Below, one piece after another: positions 34,095-42,970 of a stretch of DNA of 64,000 nt. Position 1 is the stretch's first letter; each line of letters opens with the position of its first letter. The notes beneath the pieces were generated by a model. It had not been told where the DNA came from. It saw only the letters and a program-made list of their open reading frames with translations, and searched no databases. The DNA comes from CAWCDJ01 sp963836015 (GTDB taxonomy: Bacteria > Acidobacteriota > Terriglobia > Bryobacterales > Bryobacteraceae). Position numbers and translations under genes: made by a program. Location of the stretch: assembly GCA_963836015.1 (NCBI GenBank), contig CAWIIF010000012.1, forward strand, positions 62,001-126,000. The letters run 5' to 3'.

Positions 34095-35375
34095 GTGTTT
34101 TCCGGTTCCATAACGAAGGTTAGCCTGGCAGCCGCGGTGTTGCTGATGCTGGCCGCGTGCCAGAGCGGGCCACCGAAAAGGCCCGTAATCGGCGAAGCGT
34201 TCGTGGGACCCGCGACCCTGAAAATCCGCGCCGACATTCCGCTCGAGTCACCCACGATCACGACCGTCAAGCACGGGGACCGCCTCGAGATCATCGGAAA
34301 GCGGCGGCGGTTCCTGCTGGTGCGCACTCCCAGCGGCGCCGAAGGCTGGACGCACGAGCGGCAGCTACTCGCGTCCACGGACATGGCGGCTCTCCGGGAC
34401 CTGGCCGCACGCGCGGCGAAGATGCCTTCGCAGGGACAGGCCAGCACGTTCGGAGCACTGAACATCCACACCCTGCCGTCACGGCAGGCGCCCAGCTTCA
34501 TGCAGGCCCACGAGAACCAGAAGGTGGATGTACTGGCGGACGTGATGGTGTCGCGAACCGACCTGACGCGGGCGCCGCTGATTCCGCCGAGACCCAAGGA
34601 AGAAAGGGCGGTCGCGAAGAAGCCGAAGAAGGAGCCGAAGTACCCGCCGCTGGCCCTGCCGAAGCCGCCCGCGCCCCCGCCCAACTGGCTCGAACTCTCG
34701 AAGACCGATCCGGACGACGAGCCGGCGCCGGTCGAGGACGAACCCGAGGAAGCCCCCACTCCCACCGACTTGTGGAGCCTGGTTCGCGCGCAGGGAGGCC
34801 AAACCGGCTGGGTGCTGACCGCCCGCCTGATAATGGGGATTCCGGACGAGGTGGCGCAATACGCGGAGGGTCATCGCATCGTCTCCTATTTTTCGCTGGG
34901 AACCGTGGACGATGGCGACAAGAAGAAGCACACATGGTTGTGGACGACCTCCGGCAGCAGCGGACAGCCCTTCGATTTCGACAGCTTCCGCGTCTTCATC
35001 TGGAGCCTGCGGCGCCACCGCTACGAGACCGCGTATATCGAGCGCAACCTGCGGGGCTATTCGCCGGTGCTTCTCAAGGACGTCGAATACGGGACCAATG
35101 CACGGTCGCAGGCCGCGGGAAAATACCCGGGATTCTCGGTTTGCGTTGAGAAGAACGACGGAAAGCGGTATCGTCGGGAGTACGCCCTGCTGAGCAATAT
35201 TGTGCGGTTCGCCGGCGAGGGGCCCTGCGAAGTGCCTCCGTCGCCGCTGACCCTGCAGTCACCCGCGAATCCGCCGGCCGGGAGTACGACGGCCCCAAAG
35301 CCGCCGTCCGAATCGTTCGGGCAGAAGGTCGAGCGGAAGCTGCGCGGCCTGGCGCGCGGATGGTTCAAAGGCTAG
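34095..35375 (+). CDS. Lipoprotein with bacterial SH3 domain
   Basis: A protein of about 426 residues. The N-terminus is a lipoprotein signal (VLLMLAAC, lipobox Cys near residue 23). Residues about 30-90 resemble an SH3_3 domain (LKIRADIPLESPTITTVKHG, then FLLVRTPSGAEGWTHERQL). A second SH3-like segment ends in GGQTGWVLTARLIMGIPDEV (about 245). Between them is a Lys/Pro-rich low-complexity stretch, and the C-terminal third is a beta-rich region with no family recognised. It is probably anchored in the envelope and may bind peptidoglycan. The GTG at 34095 has GGAAG upstream and gives a sensible signal peptide; an upstream extension to 34053 is possible. Confidence 0.7.
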   Translation: MFSGSITKVSLAAAVLLMLAACQSGPPKRPVIGEAFVGPATLKIRADIPLESPTITTVKHGDRLEIIGKRRRFLLVRTPSGAEGWTHERQLLASTDMAALRDLAARAAKMPSQGQASTFGALNIHTLPSRQAPSFMQAHENQKVDVLADVMVSRTDLTRAPLIPPRPKEERAVAKKPKKEPKYPPLALPKPPAPPPNWLELSKTDPDDEPAPVEDEPEEAPTPTDLWSLVRAQGGQTGWVLTARLIMGIPDEVAQYAEGHRIVSYFSLGTVDDGDKKKHTWLWTTSGSSGQPFDFDSFRVFIWSLRRHRYETAYIERNLRGYSPVLLKDVEYGTNARSQAAGKYPGFSVCVEKNDGKRYRREYALLSNIVRFAGEGPCEVPPSPLTLQSPANPPAGSTTAPKPPSESFGQKVERKLRGLARGWFKG

Positions 35376-35396
35376 TGGTTGCTTTGGTTCGCCGGC

Positions 35397-35426
35397 TTGG
35401 TTATGCTGATTCCGGCCCGCGATAAT
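35397..35426 (+). promoter_or_regulatory. Candidate glnA promoter
   Basis: TTGGTT (35397-35402) and GATAAT (35421-35426) are 18 bases apart, and the ATG of glnA follows 29 bases downstream with GGAGG between. I looked for a -24/-12 sigma-54 element here, since rpoN is in the window and glnA is a classic target, but did not find one. Confidence 0.4.
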
Positions 35427-35455
35427 CCCATACAAAGCGCCCACCTGGAGGATGG

Positions 35456-36865
35456 ATGAGTCCGCAAGAAGTACTCGATTTTGCGAAAAAGAACGATGCC
35501 CGGCAGCTCGATCTGCGATTCACCGACATTCCGAGCCTGCAGCATCACGTCTCTTACCCGATCGGCGAACTGGAGCTGGAAAGCTTTGAAGAAGGCTTTG
35601 GCATGGATGGATCGAGCATCCGCGGCTGGGCGGCGATCCATGAGAGCGACATGCTCCTCATCCCCGATCCCAACACCGCGTTTATGGATCCCTTCGCCGA
35701 AACACCGACGATCGTGATGTATGGCGACGTCAAGGATCCGATTACCAAGCAGCGCTACGAGCGCGACCCCCGCTGGATCGCGCAGAAGGCGGAGATGTTC
35801 CTGAGGAACAGCGGGATCGCCGACACCGCCTATTTCGGCGCCGAAGCCGAGTTCTTTATTTTCGACAACATCAGCTTCGACCAGAATCAGCACTCCGGCT
35901 ACTACTTTGTGGACGCCGAAGAGGGGCGCTGGAACTCGGGCCGCCGGGAGAACAACCTGGGCTACCGCCCGCGGTACAAGGAAGGCTACTTCCCGGTGCC
36001 GCCCACGGACCATTACCAGGATCTGCGCAGCGAGATGGTGCAGACCATGATCCAGTGCGGCCTGACGATCGAGTGCCATCATCATGAAGTCGCCACCGGC
36101 GGGCAGTGCGAGATCGACCAGCGCTTCGACACGCTGGTGAAGTCGGCCGACAACATGATGCTGTACAAGTACATCATCCGCAATGTCGCCAACCAGTACG
36201 GCAAGACGGTGACGTTCATGCCGAAGCCGCTCTTCGCGGATAACGGCAGCGGCATGCACACGCACCAGAGCCTGTGGAAAGAGGGCAAGCCGCTGTTCGC
36301 GGGCGACTGCTATGCGGGCTTGAGCCAGCTGGGCCTGCACTATATCGGAGGCCTGTTGAAGCACGCGCGCGCCCTCTCGGCGATCATCGCGCCGACCACC
36401 AACAGTTATAAACGCCTGGTGCCGGGGTACGAAGCGCCGGTCAACCTGGCCTACTCGCGGCGCAATCGCTCAGCGGCCTGCCGCATTCCGATGTACTCGG
36501 CCAGCCCCAAGGCGAAGCGCGTGGAGTTCCGGCCGCCCGATCCCGCCGCGAACCCGTACCTGGCGTTCGGCGCCATGCTGATGGCCGGGCTCGACGGCAT
36601 ACTCAACAAGATCAACCCCGGTGAGCCGCTCGACAAAGACATCTACGACCTCTCGCCGGAAGAGATGAAGAGCGTGCCATCCATGCCGGGGTCGCTCGAC
36701 GAGGCGCTGAGCTGCCTGGAAGACGACCACGCGTTCCTGACCCGCGGCGACGTCTTTACCGACGAACTGATCGAGACCTTCGTCGATTACAAGCGGAAGA
36801 ACGAGGCGGAGGCGGTGCGCCTGCGGCCGCATCCGTACGAGTTCGCGCTGTATTACGACATTTAA
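35456..36865 (+). CDS. glnA: Glutamine synthetase, type I
   Basis: A 469-residue GSI-beta type enzyme forming glutamine from glutamate, ammonia and ATP. Motifs: GFGMDGSSIRGW, EAEFFIFD, the ammonia/glutamate-site VEFRPPDPAANPYLAF and KPLFADNGSGMHTHQSLW. The adenylylation site is at Tyr397 in DKDIYDLSPEE, exactly the position used in E. coli, and the enzyme that modifies it (GlnE) is encoded two genes downstream. GGAGG is 5 bases before the ATG. Regulation is therefore likely by adenylylation; no PII gene is in the window. Confidence 0.97.
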   Translation: MSPQEVLDFAKKNDARQLDLRFTDIPSLQHHVSYPIGELELESFEEGFGMDGSSIRGWAAIHESDMLLIPDPNTAFMDPFAETPTIVMYGDVKDPITKQRYERDPRWIAQKAEMFLRNSGIADTAYFGAEAEFFIFDNISFDQNQHSGYYFVDAEEGRWNSGRRENNLGYRPRYKEGYFPVPPTDHYQDLRSEMVQTMIQCGLTIECHHHEVATGGQCEIDQRFDTLVKSADNMMLYKYIIRNVANQYGKTVTFMPKPLFADNGSGMHTHQSLWKEGKPLFAGDCYAGLSQLGLHYIGGLLKHARALSAIIAPTTNSYKRLVPGYEAPVNLAYSRRNRSAACRIPMYSASPKAKRVEFRPPDPAANPYLAFGAMLMAGLDGILNKINPGEPLDKDIYDLSPEEMKSVPSMPGSLDEALSCLEDDHAFLTRGDVFTDELIETFVDYKRKNEAEAVRLRPHPYEFALYYDI

Positions 36866-36904
36866 GAGCAGCAGGGCAGGCCGGGAGGCCTGCCCCACCT
36901 TTTC

Positions 36905-37399
36905 ATGCAAGGCACCATCGTTCAAGTCAACATCTCTCCGGGCGGTTTGCCGAAGCGGGCCATCGCGGAGGGTTTTATCACTCCACTCGGGATCGAGGGT
37001 GACCTTCACGCTCACCCGGCGATCCACGGCGGTCCCCAGAAGGCGATCCTGCTGGCGTCCTCGGAAGTGATCGAGAGCCTGCGCGAGCGCGGGTATCCGC
37101 TCTTCCACGGGGCGCTCGGGGAAAATCTGACGACGCGCGGCCTCGACGTGCACAGCCTGCGCGTCGGCGACCGCCTGAAGGCGGGGGGAGCGGTGCTCGA
37201 GATCACGCGGCCGCGAGGCCCCTGCACGGCGCTCGACATCTACGGGGAGATGCTCAAATACGAAATTTACGACCCCCGCGTGAAGGCCCTCGACCACACG
37301 TCGCCGCACTGGGGGATGAGCGGATTGTACGCCTCCGTGATCGAGCCCGGTCCGGTCCGGCCAGACGATATAATTGCACTCGTGGCCACGTTGGCCTGA
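36905..37399 (+). CDS. MOSC-domain protein
   Basis: A 164-residue single-domain MOSC protein. It keeps the family pattern: GIEGDLHAHPAIHGGPQKAIL, LFHGALGENLTTRGLDV, VGDRLKAGGAVLEITRPRGPC (the conserved Cys proposed to hold sulfur or bind molybdenum) and WGMSGLYASVIEPG. MOSC domains act on molybdenum-cofactor sulfuration or, in YiiM/MarC-like proteins, on N-hydroxylated substrates. It lies between glnA (39-base gap) and glnE (3-base gap), so it is part of the nitrogen operon. Why it is there is not known. Confidence 0.9.
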   Translation: MQGTIVQVNISPGGLPKRAIAEGFITPLGIEGDLHAHPAIHGGPQKAILLASSEVIESLRERGYPLFHGALGENLTTRGLDVHSLRVGDRLKAGGAVLEITRPRGPCTALDIYGEMLKYEIYDPRVKALDHTSPHWGMSGLYASVIEPGPVRPDDIIALVATLA

Positions 37400-37402
37400 C
37401 GC

Positions 37403-40216
37403 ATGTCCTATTCGCTCGACGCAATTCTGCTCGGAGCGGCACTTCCGGAACGCATCGCAACCCGCATACAGATCCTGGTGGGGGCGGCTCCCGCCCCGGA
37501 GATGGCCGCCCGCTTTCTGGAACGGCTCCGCCAGGAGTCGTCTTCGGCGTTCGACCGGATCATCAGCTCGCCGGCGGCCCTGCGGTGCGCCGTCAACCTC
37601 TTCTCGTATAGCAGCTTCCTTTCCGAGGCGGTTTTGAGGAATCCGGAGCGGCTGCTGCAGGAGGCCAATTCCACCAGCTTCTACCGCGTCCGGACGGCCG
37701 ACGAATACGAGCGAAGCCTGGCCGATTCCCTGGGCGGAGATCATCTGGAGGTGCCTTCGGCGGTGGACCTGGCGCGATTCCGGCGCCGCCAACTGCTGCG
37801 CATCGTGCTGCGCGACGTGCTCGGCATCGCGTCGCTCTCCGACGTGACCCAGGAGCTTTCCAACCTGGCCGACGCGATTCTCGATCTGACCTACCGGCGC
37901 ATCCGGGCGGCCTTTGTCGCGCAATACGGCGAGCCGCGCCTGCCGGACGGACGGCCGTGCGGCTTCTCGGTGATCTCGCTCGGCAAACTGGGCGGCGGCG
38001 AGCTGAATTACAGCTCCGATATCGACCTGATGTTCGTGTATGGCGGGAACGGAGCGACCGGCGGCGAATCGCCGGTCACCAACAAGGAATTCTACAAGAA
38101 GGTCGCCAACCAGTACACGGCGCTGCTTTCCAATTACACTGGCGAAGGCCGGTGCTACCGCGTGGATCTGCGGCTGCGTCCCGACGGAACCCTGGGGGAG
38201 ATCTGTATTTCCGAGGAAGGCGCGCGCCAGTACTACAGCGAGCGGGCGCGCGACTGGGAAAAGCAGATGCTCATCAAAGCGCGGGTCTCGGCGGGCGAGA
38301 GGGAGCCGGGCGCGGCGCTGCTGGAATCGGTGGAGCCGCTGATTTACCAGACATCGCTCGATTTCAGCGCGGTGGAGGCGGTCTCGGCCACGCGGCAGCG
38401 CATCAGCGAAAAGGCGGCTGCCAAGCGGAAATCGCGGGGCGGCGTGGATATCAAGCTGATGCCCGGCGGCATACGCGACGTGGAGTTTCTGGTGCAATGC
38501 CTGCAGCGCCTGCACGGCGGGCGTGAGCCCTGGGTGCGGCACGGCGGCACCATGATGGCGCTGTTCCGGCTGCGCGACAAGGGTCTCCTTTCCGACGCCG
38601 AGTACGCCCGCCTGGCCACGGCCTACGAGTTCCTGCGATATGTGGAGCACCGGCTGCAAATGGAGGAAGACCGCCAGACCCACACGCTTCCCGACGATCC
38701 CGAAGCGCTCGATGTGCTGGCGCGCAAGATGCCCGAGGAGGCCGGCAGCCCCTGGACGGCGGAGAAATTGCGGCTCAGGCTCGACGAGCACCGCCTGGCA
38801 GTGAAGGAAATCTACGAGCGGGTGATCCACGCCCAGCGGCCGCTGTACTATGTGTCCACCGAGCTGGAGGCAGGCCGTGACGAGGGAGAGGCCAGCCCGC
38901 CGCGGCCGAGCGTATCGGTGGCTCTCGAGGAGCGCGCGCCGCGGCTGGCGGGCGCGGTGGCGGACGCCAACCTGCACCGCGGGCGGGAGCGTTTCCAGCA
39001 CTTCCTGGAGAAAGCGTTCGACACGCCCGATCTGCTCGCGCGGCTCAATCGCGATGAAAAGCTTTCGGCGGCTGTGCTCGACATCTTCGAGCACAGCGCG
39101 TACTTTGCGGACGAGCTGCTGCGCTATCCGGAACTGCTCGACGAAATCGGCGAGCCGTTCTGCCTGGAAGGCGGCCCGCTTCCGGACGGAGCCGCGCTGC
39201 GCCGTTTCTACCGGCGGCAGATGCTGCGCATACAGTGCGGCAGCATTCTCGGCGGCGAGCCGATCTTCGACACGCTGGCGAAGACCTCCGTGCTGGCCGA
39301 CAGCGTGATCGGGGAGGCCTACGCGATTGCCTTGCGCGAAGCCCCGCCGCCGGCCGGAGCTTTCTACCGGCCCAGCGACCAGATGATGGTGGTGGCGCTC
39401 GGGCGGTTGGGGATGCGGGAGTTCGACCTGGGCTCGGATGCGGACCTGGTTTTCGTCATTCCGGACGACGATGCCGGCGAGCATGCGTTCTGGACCGGGG
39501 TGGCGGAGCGGATCGTGCAGATCGTCAGCGCCTATACCGGAGAAGGCGTCATGTTCGCCATCGACACGCGCCTGCGCGCCAACGGCCGGGAAGGCGACCT
39601 GGTGCAAACGGTGGCGGCCTACAAGACTTACTTCGCCAACCTCGCCGAAGCCTGGGAAGGCATCGCCTGGATGAAATCGCGGGCCGTGGCCGGGAACCTG
39701 GAGCACGCCACGGAGTTCCTGCACCAGCTTCAGGACGTGGATTGGCGGCGCTACGGGCAGAGCCGCAGGTCGCGCAAGGAGCTGGCGGAGATGCGCGCCC
39801 GGCTCGAGCGGGAGCAGGGGCCGCGCAACCCGCTGAAGGCCGGGGTGGGCGGCTACTACGACATCGATTTCGCCCTGATGTACCTGCGGCTGAAGGGCGC
39901 CGGCATTTTCTTCAAAGTTCTGAACACGCCGGAGCGTATCGACGTGATCGAGAAGATGGGCCACCTGGAACGCGAGGATGCCGAGTTTCTGGGGGAAGCC
40001 GCGGTGTTCTACCGCGCGATCGACCACGGCCAGCGGGTGGCGACCGGCCATGCCGAGGGCAGCCTGCCGGCCTCTCCGGCGCAGCTCGAGACCCTGACCA
40101 GCCTGGTGCGGCGCTGGACGCCGCAGCATTTGCAGCAGGAGCGGATCGATGCCACGCTGCGCGACATCCGCCGGCGCACGCGCGAATTCTTCGACCGCCT
40201 CTTCGGACGCACATGA
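37403..40216 (+). CDS. glnE: Bifunctional glutamine synthetase adenylyltransferase / deadenylase
   Basis: A 937-residue protein of the usual length. It has two nucleotidyltransferase domains, each with the G-(x)-x-E-x-x-x-x-S-D-x-D-L motif: GGGELNYSSDIDLMFVY at about 197 (deadenylylase) and GMREFDLGSDADLVFVI at about 671 (adenylyltransferase). Helical GlnD-PII-uridylyltransferase-like domains lie between and after them. It modifies Tyr397 of the neighbouring GlnA in response to PII and glutamine. The ATG comes 3 bases after the MOSC stop. Its own stop overlaps the start of the Kdp histidine kinase (ATGA), coupling nitrogen and potassium regulation at the transcript level. Confidence 0.96.
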   Translation: MSYSLDAILLGAALPERIATRIQILVGAAPAPEMAARFLERLRQESSSAFDRIISSPAALRCAVNLFSYSSFLSEAVLRNPERLLQEANSTSFYRVRTADEYERSLADSLGGDHLEVPSAVDLARFRRRQLLRIVLRDVLGIASLSDVTQELSNLADAILDLTYRRIRAAFVAQYGEPRLPDGRPCGFSVISLGKLGGGELNYSSDIDLMFVYGGNGATGGESPVTNKEFYKKVANQYTALLSNYTGEGRCYRVDLRLRPDGTLGEICISEEGARQYYSERARDWEKQMLIKARVSAGEREPGAALLESVEPLIYQTSLDFSAVEAVSATRQRISEKAAAKRKSRGGVDIKLMPGGIRDVEFLVQCLQRLHGGREPWVRHGGTMMALFRLRDKGLLSDAEYARLATAYEFLRYVEHRLQMEEDRQTHTLPDDPEALDVLARKMPEEAGSPWTAEKLRLRLDEHRLAVKEIYERVIHAQRPLYYVSTELEAGRDEGEASPPRPSVSVALEERAPRLAGAVADANLHRGRERFQHFLEKAFDTPDLLARLNRDEKLSAAVLDIFEHSAYFADELLRYPELLDEIGEPFCLEGGPLPDGAALRRFYRRQMLRIQCGSILGGEPIFDTLAKTSVLADSVIGEAYAIALREAPPPAGAFYRPSDQMMVVALGRLGMREFDLGSDADLVFVIPDDDAGEHAFWTGVAERIVQIVSAYTGEGVMFAIDTRLRANGREGDLVQTVAAYKTYFANLAEAWEGIAWMKSRAVAGNLEHATEFLHQLQDVDWRRYGQSRRSRKELAEMRARLEREQGPRNPLKAGVGGYYDIDFALMYLRLKGAGIFFKVLNTPERIDVIEKMGHLEREDAEFLGEAAVFYRAIDHGQRVATGHAEGSLPASPAQLETLTSLVRRWTPQHLQQERIDATLRDIRRRTREFFDRLFGRT

Positions 40217-41637
40217 GAGCCCTGCGATACGCCGCCTCTGTGCTCCTGGTCTCGGGAACGGTCGCGCTCTTTCGCCTGTTTTTTCCGGTCAACCATACCA
40301 CTGTGGCGTTGAGCCTGCTGCTGGTGGTCCTCGGGATCTCGGCCCGGTGGGGGCTGGGCGAGGCGACGGTGGCGTCGGTGGTGGCGGTGCTTGGCTTCAA
40401 CTATTTCTTTCTCCCCCCGGTGGGCACCCTGACAGTTCAGGACCCGCAGAACTGGGTGGCGCTGGTGGCCTTCATGGTGACTGCGGTCACCGCGAGCCAG
40501 TTAGCTGAGCGGGTGCGCCGGCGGGCCGCGGAGGCGGAGGCGCGCCGCGTCGAAATCGAGCGGCTCTACGAGCTGGTGCGGTCCATGATGCTCAGCGGCA
40601 GCCCCCGCAAGACGATCCGCGAGTTCGTGAACCGTGTGGTGCAGGTCTTCGGCTTCGAGTCCGCTGCGTTCTATTACCGTCCCGCCGACGAGATCGCGCG
40701 GTCGGAGCCGGCCAGCCAGGTGGTCTCGGAGCATGATCTCCTGGCGGCGGCCGAGATCGAAGACCTGTCGATCGATGCCGAACGCGGGATCCTCATGGCG
40801 CCGGTGCGGCTGGGCGGCCGTCCGCTGGGCAGCCTGGCTCTTGTGGGGCCGCCGCCTTCGGAAGGGACCGCGCGGGCCATCGTCCACCTGGCGGCGCTGG
40901 CCATCGAAAAGGCGCGGGCGCTCGAAGACGCGAGCCACGCCGAGGCCGCCCGCCACAGCGAAATGCTCAAAGCCGCGCTGCTCGACTCGCTGGCGCACGA
41001 TATCAAGACGCCGCTCACGTCGATCAAGGCCGCGGTCACGAGCATGCTGGAGCAGGCCTCCGGCGCCGACCTCGAGCTCCTCACGATCATCAACGAAGAG
41101 GCCGACCGCCTGAACCGGCTGGCCGCCGAAGTGATCGAGATGGCGCGAATCGAAGCCGGCAAGCTGCATCTCGAGAAGCGGGCGGTGGCGGTTTCCGAAA
41201 TGATCGAGGCCTCCCTCGCCGATTTGGGCGGCGCCCTCAAGCGCCGTCAACTGAGCTTGAACATCCCGCCAGGCCTGCCGCCAGCGGATGCCGACCCGGA
41301 GTTTGCCGGGCAAGTGGTGAAGCAATTGGTGGAGAACGCACTCAAGTACACACCCGAAGGCTCCCCGATTTCCGTGTCGGCGGAGCTGAAGGGTGGGAAG
41401 ATTGTGATCAGGGTCGCCGACCGGGGCCCCGGCATTGAAGAGAATGAACGCCTGCGAATTTTCGAGAAGTTCTTCCGCGGGCGGCGGCACCGCTTCGATA
41501 CCGACGGCACAGGCATGGGACTGGCGATCGCCAAAGGCATCGTGGAAGCACACGGCGAAAAAATCTGGGTGGAGAGCGAGCCCGGCGACGGCTCGGAGTT
41601 CTCCTTCTCGCTGCCGGCCCATGGAGGAGCCGGATGA
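40213..41637 (+). CDS. KdpD-type sensor histidine kinase lacking the N-terminal KdpD/USP half
   Basis: A 474-residue protein equivalent to the C-terminal half of KdpD. It has three to four short membrane helices of the DUF4118 type (residues about 10-95, with the typical LGFNYFFLPPVGTLTVQDP), a GAF-like domain (about 125-240), HisKA with the phospho-acceptor in LDSLAHDIKTPLTSIK (His262), and an HATPase domain (QLVENALKYTPEG, RVADRGPGI, GTGMGLAIAKGI). The KdpD and USP domains normally found before the membrane part are absent here and are encoded separately at 47.5-49.6 kb. It overlaps glnE and kdpE by 4 bases each. It should phosphorylate the KdpE encoded next. Confidence 0.92.
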   Translation: MRALRYAASVLLVSGTVALFRLFFPVNHTTVALSLLLVVLGISARWGLGEATVASVVAVLGFNYFFLPPVGTLTVQDPQNWVALVAFMVTAVTASQLAERVRRRAAEAEARRVEIERLYELVRSMMLSGSPRKTIREFVNRVVQVFGFESAAFYYRPADEIARSEPASQVVSEHDLLAAAEIEDLSIDAERGILMAPVRLGGRPLGSLALVGPPPSEGTARAIVHLAALAIEKARALEDASHAEAARHSEMLKAALLDSLAHDIKTPLTSIKAAVTSMLEQASGADLELLTIINEEADRLNRLAAEVIEMARIEAGKLHLEKRAVAVSEMIEASLADLGGALKRRQLSLNIPPGLPPADADPEFAGQVVKQLVENALKYTPEGSPISVSAELKGGKIVIRVADRGPGIEENERLRIFEKFFRGRRHRFDTDGTGMGLAIAKGIVEAHGEKIWVESEPGDGSEFSFSLPAHGGAG

Positions 41638-42332
41638 GCGCCAGGATCCTGGTGGTGGACGACGATCCACAGATCCGGCGAGTCATGAAAGCCACCCTGG
41701 TGGGCCACCATTACGAGGTGATCGAAGCGCGCACCGGAGAGGAGGCACTGGAAGCGCTGCCGCGCGAGATGCCCAACCTCGTGCTGCTCGATATGAACAT
41801 GCCGGGAATGGGCGGCCTCGAGACCTGCCGCGCGATTCGCGAGGGCTCCGAGATTCCGGTGGTGATTCTCTCGGTCCGCAACAGCGAGAAGGATAAAGTG
41901 GCGGCGCTCGACGCCGGGGCGGACGATTACGTCACCAAGCCTTTCAGCATCGAGGAACTGCTGGCCCGCATCCGCGCCGCATTACGCCGCTGGCCGGGAT
42001 CCCCGGAGGGCGGGCCGCGCGGCTTCACCGCCGACGACCTGGAGATCGACTTCGAAACCCGCCTCGTGCGCGCCCACGGCAAGCAGGTGCGGCTCACGCC
42101 CAAGGAGTTCGAATTGCTGCGCTACCTGGTGGCGCACGCCGGAAAGCCGGTGACCCATCGCGAGCTTCTGCAGGCCGTTTGGGGGCCGGATTACGGCGAC
42201 GAGCCGGAATACCTGCGCGTCTTCATCAACCAGGTACGAAAGAAAATCGAAGCCGACCCCGCGCGGCCCAAGTACATCCTGACGGAGCCTTGGGTGGGCT
42301 ACCGCTTCGCCGTCGCCCCCGCGGGCGCTTAA
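41634..42332 (+). CDS. kdpE: KdpE response regulator (OmpR family)
   Basis: A 232-residue protein with a canonical receiver (ILVVDDDPQIRR, phospho-acceptor LVLLDMNMP Asp53, switch Ser in VVILSVRN, Lys in DDYVTKPFS) and an OmpR-type winged helix ending in VGYRFAVAPAG. It activates kdpFABC when potassium is limiting. The start overlaps the kinase stop. A tandem 11-bp repeat immediately downstream (42347-42368) is a plausible binding site. Confidence 0.95.
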   Translation: MSARILVVDDDPQIRRVMKATLVGHHYEVIEARTGEEALEALPREMPNLVLLDMNMPGMGGLETCRAIREGSEIPVVILSVRNSEKDKVAALDAGADDYVTKPFSIEELLARIRAALRRWPGSPEGGPRGFTADDLEIDFETRLVRAHGKQVRLTPKEFELLRYLVAHAGKPVTHRELLQAVWGPDYGDEPEYLRVFINQVRKKIEADPARPKYILTEPWVGYRFAVAPAGA

Positions 42333-42346
42333 CTCAATCCTGATCG

Positions 42347-42368
42347 TTTCTTTACGACTTCCTTACGT
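42347..42368 (+). promoter_or_regulatory. Tandem 11-bp repeat, putative KdpE operator
   Basis: TTTCTTTACGA (42347-42357) is followed directly by CTTCCTTACGT (42358-42368), 8 of 11 positions identical. Tandem 11-bp half-sites are the usual target of OmpR/PhoB-type dimers, and the E. coli KdpE site is likewise a T-rich tandem ending in a GC-rich CCCCGCCC block. Here CCCGGCCCG follows at 42370-42378. It sits 15 bases after the kdpE stop and 32 bases before the first structural gene. Confidence 0.55.
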
Positions 42369-42399
42369 CCCGGCCCGTACCCTTGGACAGGTAGCGATT

Positions 42400-42849
42400 A
42401 TGCAAACACGCGGCAGGCTGTCCATCGATCCGGGGAGCATCGACCCGGGGGAGTACGCGGACGAAATCGAATTAGTGGTCCCCTATACGGATTCCGAAAC
42501 GACTGGCGCGGTGCTAGGCCGCGCTGCTGCGCTCACCGCCGGGCTATCGGCCCGCATCTCCCTGGTGGCGATCCACACGGTTCCTTATCCCGCCGACTTC
42601 GGATGTCCCACCGCCGTGCACTCGTTCCTGGTCGAACAGCTTGTGGATCTTTCGAGCCGCTGTCCGCTGCCCGTGGATGCCCAGGTTGTGCTGGCGCGCA
42701 CGCGGGAAGACGGCTTCCGCCACGTGCTGAAGCCGGAATCCACCGTGCTGGTGGGTAGCCGCAAACGGCTGTGGCGTACCAGGGAGGAACAGATGGCGCG
42801 CGCCTTGGTGCTGGATGGCCACAAAGTTGTACTGGTGCATGTCGCATAA
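42400..42849 (+). CDS. Universal-stress-protein-like protein in the kdp operon
   Basis: A 149-residue protein. The fold resembles UspA: an N-terminal strand ELVVPYTDSE, a helix with AVLGRAAALTAGLSARISLVAIHTV, and C-terminal strands TVLVGSRKRLW and GHKVVLVHVA. The nucleotide-binding G-x2-G-x9-G-(S/T) signature is not seen, so ATP binding is doubtful. It is the first gene after the putative KdpE operator and precedes the tiny kdp membrane proteins. A USP domain is normally part of KdpD, so this may be another detached sensor or adaptor piece. Confidence 0.7.
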   Translation: MQTRGRLSIDPGSIDPGEYADEIELVVPYTDSETTGAVLGRAAALTAGLSARISLVAIHTVPYPADFGCPTAVHSFLVEQLVDLSSRCPLPVDAQVVLARTREDGFRHVLKPESTVLVGSRKRLWRTREEQMARALVLDGHKVVLVHVA

Positions 42850-42858
42850 GGAGGCGTA

Positions 42859-42942
42859 ATGCTGGACCTCGGATTTGTACTGATCACCCTGCTGCTGTTC
42901 GTCGCAGGATGGGGTTACGTAAAAGGTTGCGACCGCCTGTAA
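42859..42942 (+). CDS. 27-residue membrane peptide upstream of kdpF
   Basis: Starts MLDLGFVLITLLLFVAGWGY and ends VKGCDRL. A single membrane helix is followed by a short basic tail with a Cys. An ideal AAGGAGGCGTA precedes the ATG, and the spacing between neighbours (9 and 28 bases) fits an operon member. It is too short for normal gene callers. Similar tiny proteins ending in C-(D/E)-R-L precede kdpF in other bacteria, as far as I recall. It may be a second small subunit or assembly factor of the pump. Confidence 0.75.
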   Translation: MLDLGFVLITLLLFVAGWGYVKGCDRL

Positions 42943-42970
42943 CGGGGCGAATCGTTCAAAAGAGGATCTC

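Noticed and set aside
36470..40129. 1219-codon open frame on the minus strand
   Set aside because: It is antisense to glnE and part of glnA, has Arg/His/Val-rich composition with no domain, and arises from third-position GC bias.
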